A stretch of DNA of 64,000 nucleotides from Manihot esculenta (GCF_001659605.2 NC_035168.2:5946058-6010057), one strand, 5' to 3'. Shown: positions 13,422 through 26,119, counted from the first letter of the stretch. Notes: generated by a model not told the origin, from the sequence alone. Numbers and translations: made by a program.

Positions 13422-14100
13422 GTTTTGCTCTCAGACAGAGAGAAAGGAGGAGGATTCTCTATGTTGTGTTTTGCGATTTCTTACAAGGGGAGGGGAGGGT
13501 GCAGTATAGGTTATGGAAATGTAAGGTGATGAGAAGGCAATTTAAAGGGAAAGATTTTGCACGGCATAGTCACATAAACAGTAGACAGTCAGATATTCAG
13601 TGGTAACTACGTATGAGAATCATCCCTTTAATTATTTTTCTCTTATAAGTGTACGTTAAGGGTTTTGTCTGTTAAACACTTTTTGTTGGCATTATTCCCT
13701 CACCTTATCTTCTTTCTTTTTTTCTTTCTCTTCTGTTCTATTTTTTCTACTTAAAGCAATAGAATACTGTTTCTGAAGTGATCAATTTGCTTCTGGGTTT
13801 CTATATTTCTTCATATCATTTTTATCTTTCCCTTTTATTGTGCCTCTAAAATTGACTTGGCCTATGTGGTGTCGTTTGTTCATGCGCTGTTTTCAGGTGT
13901 AGTGTACCGTACAGGATTTAATTGCCGGTATCACCGGGCCGGCCCCGACTGGCTACTGCCTTTATATTCTCTGCTAGAAGGGTGTATGTATTTCTGTGAT
14001 CTTAAACTCACAAGTCATAATAAGGGACCTTGGTCACGTGATCTTCACGAGGACTTTGCGTGCGCGTAGAATTCTTTAACAAATCTGCTTACTTTACTTG
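13422..14100 (-). promoter_or_regulatory. Upstream region of the CKX gene with a palindromic G-box
   Basis: This is the 5' flank of the minus-strand CKX gene. A perfect G-box palindrome TCACGTGA lies at 14034-14041, about 610 bp before the start codon, and GGGCCGGCCC is a 10-bp palindrome near 13937-13946. A convincing TATA box close to the ATG was not found; the AT-rich string near 13540 (TTTAAA) is only a possibility. G-boxes bind bZIP/bHLH factors; use here is inference. Confidence 0.35.
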
Positions 14101-15719
14101 AGTTTTATAATCGATGTTTAATGACCAAGTATATACATTATGATCTTTTTTGTCCCCCCCAAAAAATTACATGGAATTCCCACAAGATTTATGAGAGCAA
14201 AAATGGAAATGAGACTAGAGAGAGTTAGAGTGAAGAGACTACTGTTATAGTACTATTGTTTTTATGCATTGGAGTACACAGTACCACTATTTTAATGTTT
14301 GGGGTTTAGGGGCCTGCAGGTATTTTGGCACTGTGAGTGGAAAACTAAGGATGACAGGAGAAGAGAAGTGCACATGGGGATTAGTAGCTTGAATGAGAGA
14401 CACTATAAAGGTCAGCCTATCAAATTCTATTAGCTTTTTATCTTACATCACAACACTCGTAAAATTCCTAAAATGATTCCATTAATTAATATTTTAACAG
14501 CTAACTACGTAACTTATCCCTTCCCTTTATTTTTCGTTAGAAGTCTTTTTATCTTATTAATTTTTGGATGTAAGGATATATATTGAATTAGACAAAAATT
14601 AAAAGAAAAAACAACTGAAAATGGATCCAATTTAAATTTAAAAGTCATTTAAAATGAATTTCAAATAAAAGAAATCAAATGCAGATAAGTTTAGAATTTT
14701 GTTTACAATTTTATTGTCATTGTTATGTTATATATTTTTTGAAAATATATTGTTAATTAAAATTTTAGTTAAATTAATATTTTACTCAATAATATTAGTC
14801 GTTAGCAGTTTTAGTAGTGAATTACTGTTCGTATAGTAATTAATAAAATATTATGAATAGTTTTTTATATTCAGTCTCTCATCTAGCATTTTAATTCAGT
14901 TAAAATGTTAAGCACTATTTTTAAAATTGTTGCAAATAAAGTCTAAAAAAACGTATATTAAAATAATATATATTAAAAATAAATTTTCACTAAAAACTTT
15001 ACTGTTAGCTCCATAAGTTTTGAAAGAATTTGGTTTTGATGATATCAAAACTTAATGAATACATATATTTAATTATCATCACTGTTAAAGTCAAAAGTAG
15101 AGTATTCAGATTTTAAAAAATCTAAAAAAGCAGTCCAATAGAAAAAGAAAAAAAATCTATGAAAATAATACAAGATGAAGTAAAATAAGAAAAATCAAAA
15201 TAAATGTACCTTTAAAATACAATATAAAAGAATGAGTGAATTAATATGCCAATGTTAAGTTATAAATTTTTCACTTTCATACAATTGAATTTGTTTTAAA
15301 AGAACAAGTTTTTGAAGTTTATTGAAATATTAGCTTATCTAAAATTTTTAAATGCTAAAATTAAACATATAATTTTAGATGCGCTTTAAATTTAGATATC
15401 TAATTTCTACATGTTTCTATTATAGCTAACTATTTTTAGTCTGTGAGTTAAGTGATTTCAATCTGCACTTCTTTCAATGATATAACGACTAGTTTTTCAA
15501 AAATTTATTATGATTAAACTACTTTTGTAGTTGAGAAAAAAATTTGTCAAATACCTATATATAAGTGATATGTTCTCTTTATTAATTTTTAATGAAAGCA
15601 TTAATTTTGACCATTTAGAAATTTGTCTTCGAGCTTTTAGATCTTCATTGGTAAATCTTCTCCCTCTCTTCTTAATAGCATGATGTTGTATTGTTATAAA
15701 TTGATGAGGGTGTTTTCAT
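14101..15719. other. AT-rich intergenic DNA, nothing recognised
   Basis: No coding region, RNA gene or clear repeat structure is visible on either strand. Composition is typical of the low-complexity intergenic DNA elsewhere in the window. Confidence 0.5.
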
Positions 15720-16607
15720 TCAACACAGACCGCCCGGCTAGGAGGGCGTCTAAAGCAGCATTCATGCTCTCCTGAGATAGCGTAAAGTTCTTTGGTGGCT
15801 TAATTTGGTCCATAGGAGCTTGGGAAGCTGCAAAAACCGAAAGTCAAAATGAATTAGAAAGACACTCAAAGAAAATCACAAAGAAAGGCAAAATAGTTAA
15901 AGGAAGCAAAATACCCGCTTTCCGACAGTCTCGAAGACTGGACACAAACATACACCTTTCGACATCATACTTCTTCTCCACAGAAGTCAGTCGAAGGTAC
16001 CCAACCTGCTCAGAAAGACTCAGCTGGGGCAGGTCGTTGCAGCCTAGGGAGACATCCTCCCAGGAGAGTTGTACCTCCCAAGACAACCTGAAGCTTTTCT
16101 TCAGCTCTACCACTGCAAACCCCTCTACCCAGCCTTTTGTTGAGTCCTTGTGACCCGAGAAGATGGATAGCCCACCGCGAGGAGCAAAATAATAGAAGCC
16201 CTGACTCGCCTTCACCAACCTAAAGAAAGTGATGAATAGACGCGCTGTGGGTGTAAAACCCCATCTCAGACAGATAGATTTAAAGGAGCACATGAAAAAA
16301 ATGGAATTTGGAGTCAGCATCCGGGGGGTTATCCCGAAGTATCGAAAGACCTCAATGAAAAAGGGGGAAAAAGGGAAAATTAAGCCATACTTCCTCTGTT
16401 TAACGAAAAAGACCAGACAACGGTCCTGTTGAGGGTCGATCAAACCGGAGGGGGGAGGATCTGAAAGGACGATCCTCTCATTCCGGTAAGGAGCCCGGAT
16501 ATAGAAAAGAGGGGTATCCAGATACTCCCGATAAATGAAGTTTTTATGGTGGAGGGGGTAATATTGGACTCTAGGTTAACGACGTCAGGAAGTCTTGGGC
16601 TATCCAT
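15720..16607 (-). pseudogene. Antisense ORF of copy B (PF04195-like N-terminal domain), truncated
   Basis: The ATG is at 16607 (MDSPRLPDVVNLESN...). A frameshift near 16540-16520 separates this N-terminus from the main domain, which is open from about 16500 to 15915 with the same signature phrases as copy A (LTPNSIFFM, YYFAPRGGLS, GWVEGF). An intron (about 15915-15831) and a piece of exon 2 (QESMNAA) follow, then it stops at the truncation. Codon 12 is Leu, showing that the stop at the same place in copy A is a point mutation. Confidence 0.6.
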
Positions 16608-16850
16608 GGAGGAACGAAGGATGTACCTTAAAAACAGCAGGGGCAGAAGGGCGGAGCTAGCAAAACGCGCAGAGTACAAAGAAGAGCAAAAGCGAGGAGA
16701 AAACTGAGAGAATTTGAAATGCTGAAATAGTAAAGTGGGAAAGTGGAAAAGAGGCATTTTAAGAGAAGTTGTCCTTGAATCGCGCGGTCATAATGGGTAT
16801 TTACCCCCTCATCATTCGTGTAATAACTGATGAGAAGGTAAAGGGGCAAT

Positions 16851-17280
16851 TGATGACCGCCGGGTCCACCATCCCGTTACAAGGCCGGACTCATAATGAC
16901 AATATCCATCTGAGGGCCTCTAAGTCTCTTGAATGGGCCGGTCCAGTCCGTTCGGCCCTAAGATCAGACCTCCCCTGGGCCTCAATCTCAATCTCATCTT
17001 CCAGCCCGGTCAAGAGAGGAAGAGGTAATCAGCCCATTCACCTAGTGGGTCCGTTCGCATGCGTGCTAGAGGAAATTAAATGGTCGTTACGCATGGAGCA
17101 GGTGTCTGATATTTTCGTACATCCATATCTGAATGACAGAGACAGGTGGCCCAATGGCAGTTAAGCCATTACACGTCACTGGCAGGCAAAGGAAAAGAAT
17201 AAAAGGAGAGGAGTCCTCTCCTCTCAGACCAAGCTTACTCAATTACTGTAAAACCCTATTCTCTGGATCTCAGAACATCA
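16851..17280 (+). repeat. LTR of copy B (430 bp)
   Basis: It starts TGATGACCGCCGG and ends TCTCAGAACATCA. It aligns with the copy A LTR at both ends and in the middle (CGTTACGCATGG, TTACACGTCACT). It is about 66 bp shorter, from internal deletions. Confidence 0.7.
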
Positions 17281-17917
17281 AGCAAGGCTTATTGTTCTTG
17301 ATTGCAAGATAATATAATGTTAATTTGAATACTTTAAGTCTATAATTGCTTAGATTGTTCAAACACAAGTAACAATTAGTGTAAAAACTAAGAAGTTGTA
17401 TAATCTAACTCAATTCACCACTCGGTTGGTTAGTTAGAATTAGGTCTCTCTATTTCTTAAAACAGTTAACTGTTAAAAAATAAAAACCCCAAGAACGTTC
17501 CTTGGCGACTTGTTAACTAGTGATTGGTTAGTAAATGTTTCCTAATTAATCTAAACCTAAGGAGAGATTTGATTGTGTGGAGCGTCTTCCACAACTAGAA
17601 CTAATTTATTGAAACGAATAAAAGAATTAAATTATCGATGATCAATTTCCAAACTGAAATTGATCCTACACTTCAACTAGAACTTTTTCTCATTGATTCA
17701 TTCTTCTTTTAATTATTACTTTCTTATATTACTTTAATATTTATTTTAGTTCATCATCAAAATCCCCCTTATTTTATTTCCGTTGTTGATTTGTCCAAGT
17801 CATTGTTTGAAAATTCATAGTGTCAATTCTCTGAGGATTCAATCTTATTACCACTATACACAATTTTTAATTGTTGATATTTTAATAGGTTATTTTTTGT
17901 GGTTTCGACACCCATCA
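17281..17917. mobile_element. Unassigned segment, probably the end of another inserted element
   Basis: This stretch separates the copy B LTR from copy C and interrupts the antisense ORF of C. Its right end, GGTTTCGACACCCATCA at 17901-17917, looks like an LTR terminus ending in CA, and the C reading frame resumes directly after it. It has no coding content. It may be an LTR of a different family or part of a nested insertion; its left boundary with B cannot be separated from the B LTR end. Confidence 0.35.
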
Positions 17918-19420
17918 GTACCCTCGACTTCAACAATCCGGGCCTTCAATCTTGAACATTCCTCAGCCAAGAGACCCCTGTCCATCTTGTTTACGCCCAA
18001 CTCCTGCCTCAAGTTTTTAAATCGCTCTTGGAACACATAGGTGCAAAGGGCACCCTCCAGTGTAGAATGTATGGCATTAACAAACAGCCCGTTCGTCTCA
18101 ACCTCATTCAAGTGGCGGCAATCTGCGGACCTCAGGGCACTTTTGATTAGCAGGAGGCCTAAAGAAGATTTCATCAAGGAGCGAGGGCGTCCAGTTTAGC
18201 GCCAAGGCCTTGAAGGCCAAGAAGACTCAACCCCAGCACTTGGAGGAATGAGTACAGAGGGCAAAGGGACGTTAACAGGGAGCTCAGGAGTTAAGGCAGA
18301 AGCAGAAGCACCCAGAGTTGAAGATTCGGGCTGAAGGGATGCCCACCCCTCAGCCGCAAACTGGGGAGGGGGGGGAGGAAGCACAATCACCTCTTTTGTG
18401 GGGCAAGTGCACTTAGTAAGGGGACTAGCAACCCTAGTAGTAACAGCCTTGCCTTTACGAGTAGCACGTACCATCTCGACAAATTTACTTGACCCAGCCA
18501 TATCTGCAAACAAAAGAAAAATTAAGTAAGAAAGACAGTTAAATAAAGAAGACAGAAAGATAAGTACCCTGATCCCGAGTCAGAAGAGTGCTTTCAGGAA
18601 GGTTGGGAAGGTTGGACAAGTGAGGACCACGGGTTTGAATTGCCGGTAGATAACTTTGCTAGGACAAAATGGCGTTCCTCACTACCTGAGTAATGTCAAT
18701 TTTCTTTTAAGCTTTAGTTATCGTTAGGAGAAAGGCTAAAGTTTCGTCCTTCTCTCTCCCTGGGCGAATCCCATCTTTCTTCAACTCCACCCAATAATGC
18801 TAGCTGGTTTAAAGATGCCCAATACCTTTCGGCGTCCAATGAAGGAGGACAAAAAATTTATTCTTCCACCACTTCAAGGAGAAAGGCATCTAGTAAAAAA
18901 TGTTCAAATACTTTCGACTACTAAAATATCAAAACTCCTTATTTTTACAGGTATCAAGTTGGTATAACTAGGAGAAAAGTGCTACACTTGTTTCAATGTG
19001 ATTGTTAAGGCACACAAACTGAAAAGCCATCAGTATTCTCCAACCATTGGGGTAAAGTTGGGCAACTGAAAACTTGTGAAATTGGAGAACAAAAGGGTCT
19101 AGGGGGAAGTGGAGGCCCACCTTCAACTGCTCTTCAAATACAATGATAGTGTCCTCAACAAGGATCAAATCATTAGCAGGAATGTGGGGAGAAGGAGCGA
19201 AAACTCGAAAAGACTCTTGAGGAATGAGGTAAGTATCATACAAATGATCAATGTCACGCTCTGAGAGGATAGATAGGGTATCACTAAGCAAACCACCTTC
19301 ACTCTTTGGAGCCTCCTTCAACGGAACAATAGGGACTGACACACGGATGAGGCCATCAGAGGAGGAACTAGAAGTAGAGATCCCGTTGGGGGAAAAGGAA
19401 GAAAAGGTGTTCTTGTTCAT
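17918..19420 (-). pseudogene. Antisense ORF of copy C (PF04195-like), decayed
   Basis: The ATG is at 19420, followed by a Ser-rich N-terminus and the domain region (VGLHFPLDPFVLQF, NGWRILMAFQFVCL). A stop at about 18970-18968 ends the first open stretch; the frame continues with several further stops to about 18580. Separate open blocks follow at 18513-18196 (Pro-rich, PLTKC...LPPPPPQF) and 18177-17918 (ALRSADCRHLNEVE, helical, likely coiled coil). The order, N-terminal domain then Pro-rich linker then helical tail, matches copy A, so this is a third independent example of the gene. Confidence 0.5.
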
Positions 19421-19746
19421 ATTGAAGAAAAAGGAAAATAAAATTACCGTAAGAGAAATGAAACTGTAGGGAGCAGAAACGGGAAGGAAGCTGTGGAGCA
19501 AATTTCTCTAAAAGGTCGCAGAAGAGAGCAAAAATAGTGCTCGGAGAAGACGAAAGGCTTTTATAGGACGGTTTTGACAGCGGGCTTTAAATGCGACATG
19601 ATAAGCATTACAGTTATCATTAAAAGACTAGAAAAGTGAAATGACGTGAGCAGTAAGAAATCAATCTTAAGGGACCATGTGGTCCAGACCTCGATGAGAG
19701 ATATCTTCTTTAAGTTTGAAGAATTGAAAACTAGCGGGGGGACCTA

Positions 19747-20281
19747 TGATTTTACACAACATTCGCCCAAGGTAAGCCGCGAGTTGTCACCATGAGATAG
19801 GGCCACGTGACAAGGGCCAGATATGTAGGATAAGCGGTCTATCCCGAGGAAGGAAGATTCGGGCACCACAATACCCGGATCATCATCAAAGACTCGCCCT
19901 TACCTCAACAAGGCGAGTCTCAGTAAGCAAAGTTACTGTTAATGAGCATAGCCTGGAATATCTCTGCTATGCTTGTAATCACAAGATCACCAACCCATTA
20001 GCCAGCGATATCCCTTATTAAACAGTCGATCACATCATTGTTAGATTACTAGAAAATTCTATATTCATATTCACCTTCTCACAGTATAAAAAGAGAAGAA
20101 TCACCTGTGCAAAGGTACGCTATTCTCCCGCACAAAAACTCTAAGCAATTCGTTGTGTTTATTCTTTTCTCTAATTTTCTAACTTGAGCGTCGAACCTCA
20201 CATTCTCTTCTTTACAGGTTTCAACCAATCACAGTGCAGTTCCATTCCGGCCATATTATCAATCTAATTTTTGCAACATCA
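19747..20281 (+). repeat. LTR of copy C (about 535 bp)
   Basis: It starts TGATTTTACACAAC directly after a G-rich tract and ends TTTTTGCAACATCA. It contains TATAAAAA at 20085. Both the right end and the AACTTGAGCGTCG phrase resemble the LTR at 41094-41550. No matching second LTR is present. Confidence 0.5.
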
Positions 20282-20599
20282 TATGTTCTGAACTCTTTGC
20301 AGACTAATTAGTCACATTAATTATATGATAAAATGGTCATGCCAATTAAGATTTTCTAGTTTGTACCATAATTCACTTATTTGTTGAGCGTATGAAAGAA
20401 AAGTAAGAGAATGAGTTTTTTTTATTTTATTTTTTTATTCATTTATTTTTTATTTCACATATTTTGATGCTATTTGATTGTGGTATATAACCATTGTACT
20501 CGAAAATCTCTCCTAATTAGTTGTTTTTTGAAAGAGTGAATTCCAATAAGATCGCCTTTGATGCTATGAAGAGCAAGTCAAAGAGCATCGTTTTGGGTC

Positions 20600-20990
20600 T
20601 TTAGGATTGGGTAAATTACTTTTAGGTTCTTGAGTTTTTGTGAACTTGACTATTTCATATATATTTCAAAATCACTCAATTAAAATGTCCATATATTTTA
20701 TAAAATTCAGTTCTTCAATCATTTTGTAGAAAAATCTATTAACTGTCTTAAATTATTTATATCGCATGATTTTTATAGTTTTAATTATATATATTTTTTA
20801 GTTTATGTAATTTTAAATATTAATACTATTTAGACTTTTTATCAAGATTAATTGACTAAAGATTCTTTTAACAAAAGGATTAAGAGTTTCATTGATAAAA
20901 TACATGGATATTGATTGAGTGATTTTAAAATAAAATTTAATCAATAAATTTTATAAAAATTTAAAAATTTAATAATAATTCTCTGAATAA
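20600..20990. repeat. MITE-like foldback
   Basis: The left block TTTCAAAATCACTCAAT with ATGTCCATATATTTTAT (20666-20702) is mirrored as an imperfect reverse complement at about 20903-20950. The left flank (GGGTAAATTACTTTTAGG) has the look of plant Mutator-type MITE ends. There is no coding content; exact ends are uncertain. Confidence 0.45.
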
Positions 20991-23900
20991 AATCTACTTA
21001 ATTTTAGTGTGTTTTTTATTTAAAAAAAAGTTGAAGAAGATGATGTTGATGAAGAAGATGCATAAATTAGTTTAATAGCTGCCAGTTTGAACAGTTATAC
21101 AAGCAATGAACTAAAGTATTCGATTTTAAAAGCGGAGGATAGAATTTTTTATATATTTTATAAAAAGAAAAATTTACTATCATTTAGATCATTTCACTAT
21201 TTTTTTATAAATAAAAAATAAAAAAAGAAACTGAAATTGTCATACCCTTCTGTGCTTAAGAGAAAATTTGCACGTTTTTTTTTTTTTTTCCAAAGAAAGC
21301 TAAAAGGTTGAAATTATTTTGATGATTCCAAGTCTAGATATGACATTGCTTTGTAGTACAATAATTTCTTGATATTATAAAACCAAAGAGTCCTTTTGTG
21401 GGGATGGTCCCCTTAGTATTTCTTTTATTCAAAAGTACACTTACCAACCTTCGTTGTCTTTGTGCCTTCAATTTTGAAACATCAACTTCTTTTCCTTGTA
21501 AAAGATGAGGGCAGGGAAGATAACGTGGCAGAAAATTAGAATATGTTTGTTTTTTATGTCAGATTTAATTCATGTTAATTTTGAAAATAATAATATTAAT
21601 TATTTAATATTAAATTAACTTGAACCAATTTAATTCAGTAAGAGAGACTTCCAAAAAAAACCCTAATATCTCTTATGTATTAACCTAATTGGCAGATAGA
21701 TAATTTATTTATATACACTTCTTAATTTAATTTGTATATCTATTAATATTAAATGAATAAATAGAATTTATTTTAATTAAAATATATATTTTTAAAAATA
21801 ATATCGCTATATTAAATAGAATTTTAGCTTAATTAGATATTCTAATTATCCGCAAATTCTACCATGCTATGCATTTCTTTTAGTTCAGAATCATCTCTCA
21901 ATCAATCAACATTCTAAGTTTGCCTTTGTGCAAACAACATTGATTTACTAGTCAACTACGTATCTTTGGGAAGATTTTATGTGTCTGTTCATATATATAT
22001 ATATATTTCTCATATTGCTTAGTTCCATCTTAAAAAAAAAAAAAAAGAAAAATCAGTTCCATCAAAATAAAGATAGTAAAAAATTATTTTTAGAGTGAAG
22101 ATGTTTCTAATTTGAATATGAATTGAAGCCGTATAAAAAAAAAGTTAGTAATTCTAAGCAGAGGGTCAACTCAAAGCCCAGAAAACCAAAATCTAATCTT
22201 CCCATAAATCAAACCATAACAATTTCAACCAAAAGAACCCAATCAGAATCAAACCACAGACCCTACCCTAGGAATAGTAGAGAGTAGATGAAGTGCAGCT
22301 CATTATTTTCAGCTTCTTCATTTAATTCAGCAAAGTCATCTTCATCGAGATCATTCATCAGCATCAACGGTCTCCTTCATTATTTCTAGTTTGATCTATA
22401 TTTGATTTTAAGATTTCACCTATACTACAATATTTTAATATTTACATACTGGTATTGCGGGCGACTACCATAAAATTAATATTTTAATACTATTAAGATA
22501 ATCCATTCATATTTTTTCTGTATTATATTTTCATAAATTAGTCTAATTAATTAAATTATTTCTATATTTTTTAAAATATATTAATTAAATAATAGCTGTA
22601 ATCGTTTAAATTAAAACTTTTTCACCATTAACTCACAAGGAAATCTCTGATTACTTTCTACGACAGCAGTGAAAACCTCTTGAAACTTTAATCCAGCTAT
22701 TGGCGATCTCACCATTTCTCTTTATGTTCCTCTCACTTCATCCCTTCTTTCATCCTCTATTCCTTATTCAACTCATCATCCTCTTATCCTTCTCGCCTAT
22801 GGGCCTTACCACCCTTATCACACTCACTATCTCTCCCTCTAATCCATCCCTTTTTTTCCTTCTACAGTGTATATTCCGTTGTTTTCAGCACCATTTGAAT
22901 CTCATCTCCTGAAGTCTGGTGAAAGATTGAAGTCAATTGATTCTAGGTGGAAATGTCTCATTTCACTTAACCTTGACATATTATAGATTATACTCCTTTT
23001 GCAGCTTAATGATAATTAGTGCTGAATTTTTAGTGGAATCATATATACTGCAAAGGTCGACCATGTTGAAGATATAGTGAGGGTGGCATCAACAAGCTTG
23101 AGCATGGTCTTGACAGTCATCGCGATCAATAAGCCCCCACCCGCCATTAGTTTGCCACATTCTTTGTGAATCGTGCCTCTGCTATATTTCCATACTTGCG
23201 GTGCAGCTTTTGTTTTGAAACTTGCTATTGCTTTTGTTTTGATTTATCAATCCAAAAAAAGGTCTACTTCAAAAGCTATGCAGAATTGTTTCTCCTTATT
23301 TGAACTCTGCTATTCCAAAATACAGGAATGTTCAAAAAAATATTCTAAAAAGCTATTCTATTCTCATTTGCAAAATCTGTCTTGTTCCAAAATATTTAGA
23401 TTTGGCACTTAAATCTCAAGAAACTTTTGTGCTAAAGAATGTTGGAGAAGTGCAGGCAGCTGAAATTTCAAAAAAAGAGGATGCTATTGCACTTCCATGG
23501 ATGAGCAGAAGAAAAGAAATGAAGGGGAATTTGTATATTAAAGGGAGGAGGGCAATTTTATCATTGAAATAATTATTTTCACTTTTGACCAAAAGAAAAG
23601 ATATGGACTAACATTGAAGGCTTGAAAATTAACGGTGGTCGTTTAATTAGTTTGTAAAATAACATATAATATTCATAGTAAACAAAACATTAAAATAGTC
23701 AATGTAACAAGAAATCAAATACCATGGAGGTGGCGGTGGAGGAATTACGTCTCTAAAATTTCATCAAAGTAAGCAAAATTAGAAAGAAAAGGAAATCAAA
23801 GTAAGCAATTTCAGATTTGAGGGTTGCTTATCTGGAACTGCCCAATTGAGGCTCAAACACGCATTAGTACCCTTTATCACTTTTAACCTGCTCTTTCAAA

Positions 23901-24981
23901 ATCAAAGAAAATCAAGAAAGAAATTACAAAGCAAGCAAAAGTAGAGAGAAAAGAAAATCAAAGCAAGCATTTTCAGAATTGAGCATTGATAAAAGAAACG
24001 CTCAAGTTGCGATGAAGGGGATGGAGGGAATATGGAATTTTTACTGATGGAGGAAATGTGGAATTTCACTTTTTCCGCGAAAATTTTAAGGTTAAAAAAT
24101 TTCTTGAAGAGAGAGATTCTCTTCTGAGATTTCAAACTCTACTATTTCAGGTTTCATCAGTTTTTCTTATCTTAATAGAAGGTTTTCCCTTTACCTTTTT
24201 GAGCGGGTGAAAAACTCCCATTGTCTAGCATTGGGTTTGCTTCTCCCCGGCTGGACAAAGATATATGTATTATTTTGATTGGTTTTTGAGATGGCATCTC
24301 ACTAAGCTTTCTTTAGGCTACCATTCGTTATTTTTCTTTTTCGTTTCTTATGGTTTTCAAAGGCTGTTACTATAGGTGGTGGGTCTCATGGAGTGTCACT
24401 ACGTGGTGAGTCTCATGGAGTGGGAGCTCCTCATACCCGTTGTGGTTATTAGCTGTCCATCTCCTTTCCCTTGTTGACAATTGTTGATTTGGGTTTGTTT
24501 TCTTCTTTGACATAAGCGGTGGTGAGGTGGTCTGACTGAGAGTGATCCCCTCACTCTAATACCTACATTTCACTGCCTGCAAATTGATCCAATAGTGATT
24601 TAGATTATTCTTCTTGTCAAGTTGTGATTTAGAGGTTTTGTTTTTTTAATCTCCCCTATGCCTTAATTAAGTTGTTCTTATGTGGTCCCTTTGGAATGCT
24701 GTTGTAGGAGATCTTTCTTCAATCTTAGTTTTCGCCAACAACGATCAGCGCTTTTTCGATAATAGGGTTCAATGGTGCTTATTTTTTCCAATGAGTCGAG
24801 ATGGATAAGTTTTTTTTTTTTTTTGAGGTTTAGACTCTATTTGTTTTACAACGTGGAAAATAATTTTTTTTAAGAGTAGAAGTCATTTTCTTAAAAATAT
24901 CTTGCTTTTTCTTTAAATTAGAAAAATATTTTTTATTAATTAAATTTTTTAAATGTTTCAAACGCTAAAAAAATATGAAAG

Positions 24982-25487
24982 AAAAATATTTTTCAAATAC
25001 AAATTATTTTTCATAAACAAATAGAATCGTAGAGTTTTAAGATTATGTTCTCTCAATGAATTAAATACATTTTTGTGAGCCCTAAAATCATATCAGTTGT
25101 TATTGATTATAAAAGTCATGGGCCTTCTCTAGTTGTAATTGGACTAGCAGCCTTTATAAGAATATATTTTTTTAATTTGAAAAAATTACTTATAGTCCCT
25201 AAGTTTTAAAGAAATTAACTAGAAATTATAAAAGGAAAATATTTTTCAAATATAAATTATTTTTCACAAATAAACGGAGTCAAAGAGTTCTAAAATTATG
25301 TTCCGTCAATATATTCAATAATATTCTTATAGGCTTTAAAATCATTTTATTTATTACTGATTATAGGTCGTAGTCCTTTTCTAGTTGTAATTGGACTAGT
25401 ATCCTTTATACAAATGAATCTTTTTAATTTGAAAAAATTATTAATGTTCCTAAGTTTTAGAGAAATTAATTTTCTTATAATTTTTAG
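24982..25487 (+). repeat. Two-copy tandem duplication, unit about 253 bp
   Basis: A unit starting GAAAAATATTTTTCAAATA and containing CTAGTTGTAATTGGACTAG and TTTAATTTGAAAAAATTA occurs at about 24982-25234 and again at about 25235-25487. The copies differ at many positions, so the duplication is not recent. It is non-coding. Confidence 0.7.
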
Positions 25488-25645
25488 ATTAAAATGTCTT
25501 TTATTATTTTAAAATATAACTATTTGGTTTTTCTATTGGAAATCATTAACAGATTACATTTATCTTACAAAAAAGTCAAATTTTGCCCTTTTCTAGTTAA
25601 AAATCTTCCATTGTTTCGCTTTTTCTCTCTCCATTATTAATCAAT

Positions 25646-26051
25646 TGAAATAGAATTATTTAAATTCTGTCAGAAATTTTAATAAAAAAAGTTTAGTTAA
25701 GACGAAATTCAAAAAGGAAAAGCTAAAACTAAAATTTATTATTGAATTCTCAAAAATTAAAAAGTATATCTAAAAGTAAAAAAAAATGGCTATTTATAAT
25801 AACAAAAACCCTAATATGGAAAATTATGAAAAAATTTAAAAAATAATTAAAATGTATAATTGACCATTTAAATGATGAAATTTGGGTCTCAAACTTTGTG
25901 ACTAGGCCTATGGCTCTCATCACACTTTTTAAAAGTTGTGTGCCTCAAAATTTTATTTCCAAAAAGCTATTGAGAGCCTCTAATGGACGTCGGCAACAGA
26001 AGTTAAGTCCGATCTAAGTCTGTCGTAAAATCCAATACTAATTGCTTTGCA
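25646..26051 (-). repeat. 3' LTR of the gypsy element (left)
   Basis: It is 406 bp, TG..CA. It shares phrases such as GTTAAGACGAAATTCA, GGCTATTTATAAT/ACTATTTATAAT and CACACTTTTTAAAA with the right LTR, but shows many substitutions, so the insertion is old. Confidence 0.75.
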
Positions 26052-26119
26052 TCATTCCCTTCCACTTGTAAAGAATTTGACATTGAATTGTTATCAGCAG
26101 GGTAGTATTGAAATAGATC

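Larger units (their letters stand above)
15720..17280 (+). mobile_element. Copy B: 3' fragment of the copy A element family
   Basis: It shows the same arrangement as copy A: minus-strand coding region, the purine tract GAGAAGGTAAAGGGGCAAT (16832-16850), then an LTR in plus orientation. Homology starts abruptly around 15720 inside the second exon of the antisense ORF, so everything further 5' in the element is missing. A and B are related but clearly diverged, so they are separate insertions rather than a recent duplication. Confidence 0.65.
17918..20281 (+). mobile_element. Copy C: 3' part of a second gypsy-like family with antisense ORF
   Basis: It has the same plan as A and B but a different LTR. 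A purine-rich stretch (TAGCGGGGGGACC, 19733-19745) lies just before a plus-oriented LTR at 19747, and the minus strand upstream codes for a distantly related PF04195-type protein. The LTR carries TATAAAAA at 20085-20092 on the plus strand. The left side is cut at 17917/17918. Confidence 0.55.
20282..25645. other. AT-rich intergenic DNA, no gene recognised
   Basis: There is no recognisable coding region. A CT-rich stretch (22690-22870), a region with short open frames (23173-23572) and a block ending in a T-run (about 24100-24825) could be old retroposed pieces but gave no domain match by eye. A foldback and a tandem duplication within it are listed separately. Confidence 0.45.

Noticed and set aside
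14349..14375. A TGACAGGAGAAGAGAAGTGCACA-like string resembling miR156
   Set aside because: It differs by several substitutions and extra bases from miR156/157, and no complementary arm that could form a precursor hairpin is present nearby.
22700..22912. Hydrophobic plus-strand frame of 70 codons
   Set aside because: It is produced by a CT-rich stretch; no start context, splice signals or family resemblance.
23173..23572. Overlapping frames of 79 and 90 codons
   Set aside because: Lys/Ser/Cys-rich without a motif, two frames open together, no promoter or splice context; most likely chance or an unrecognised old insertion.
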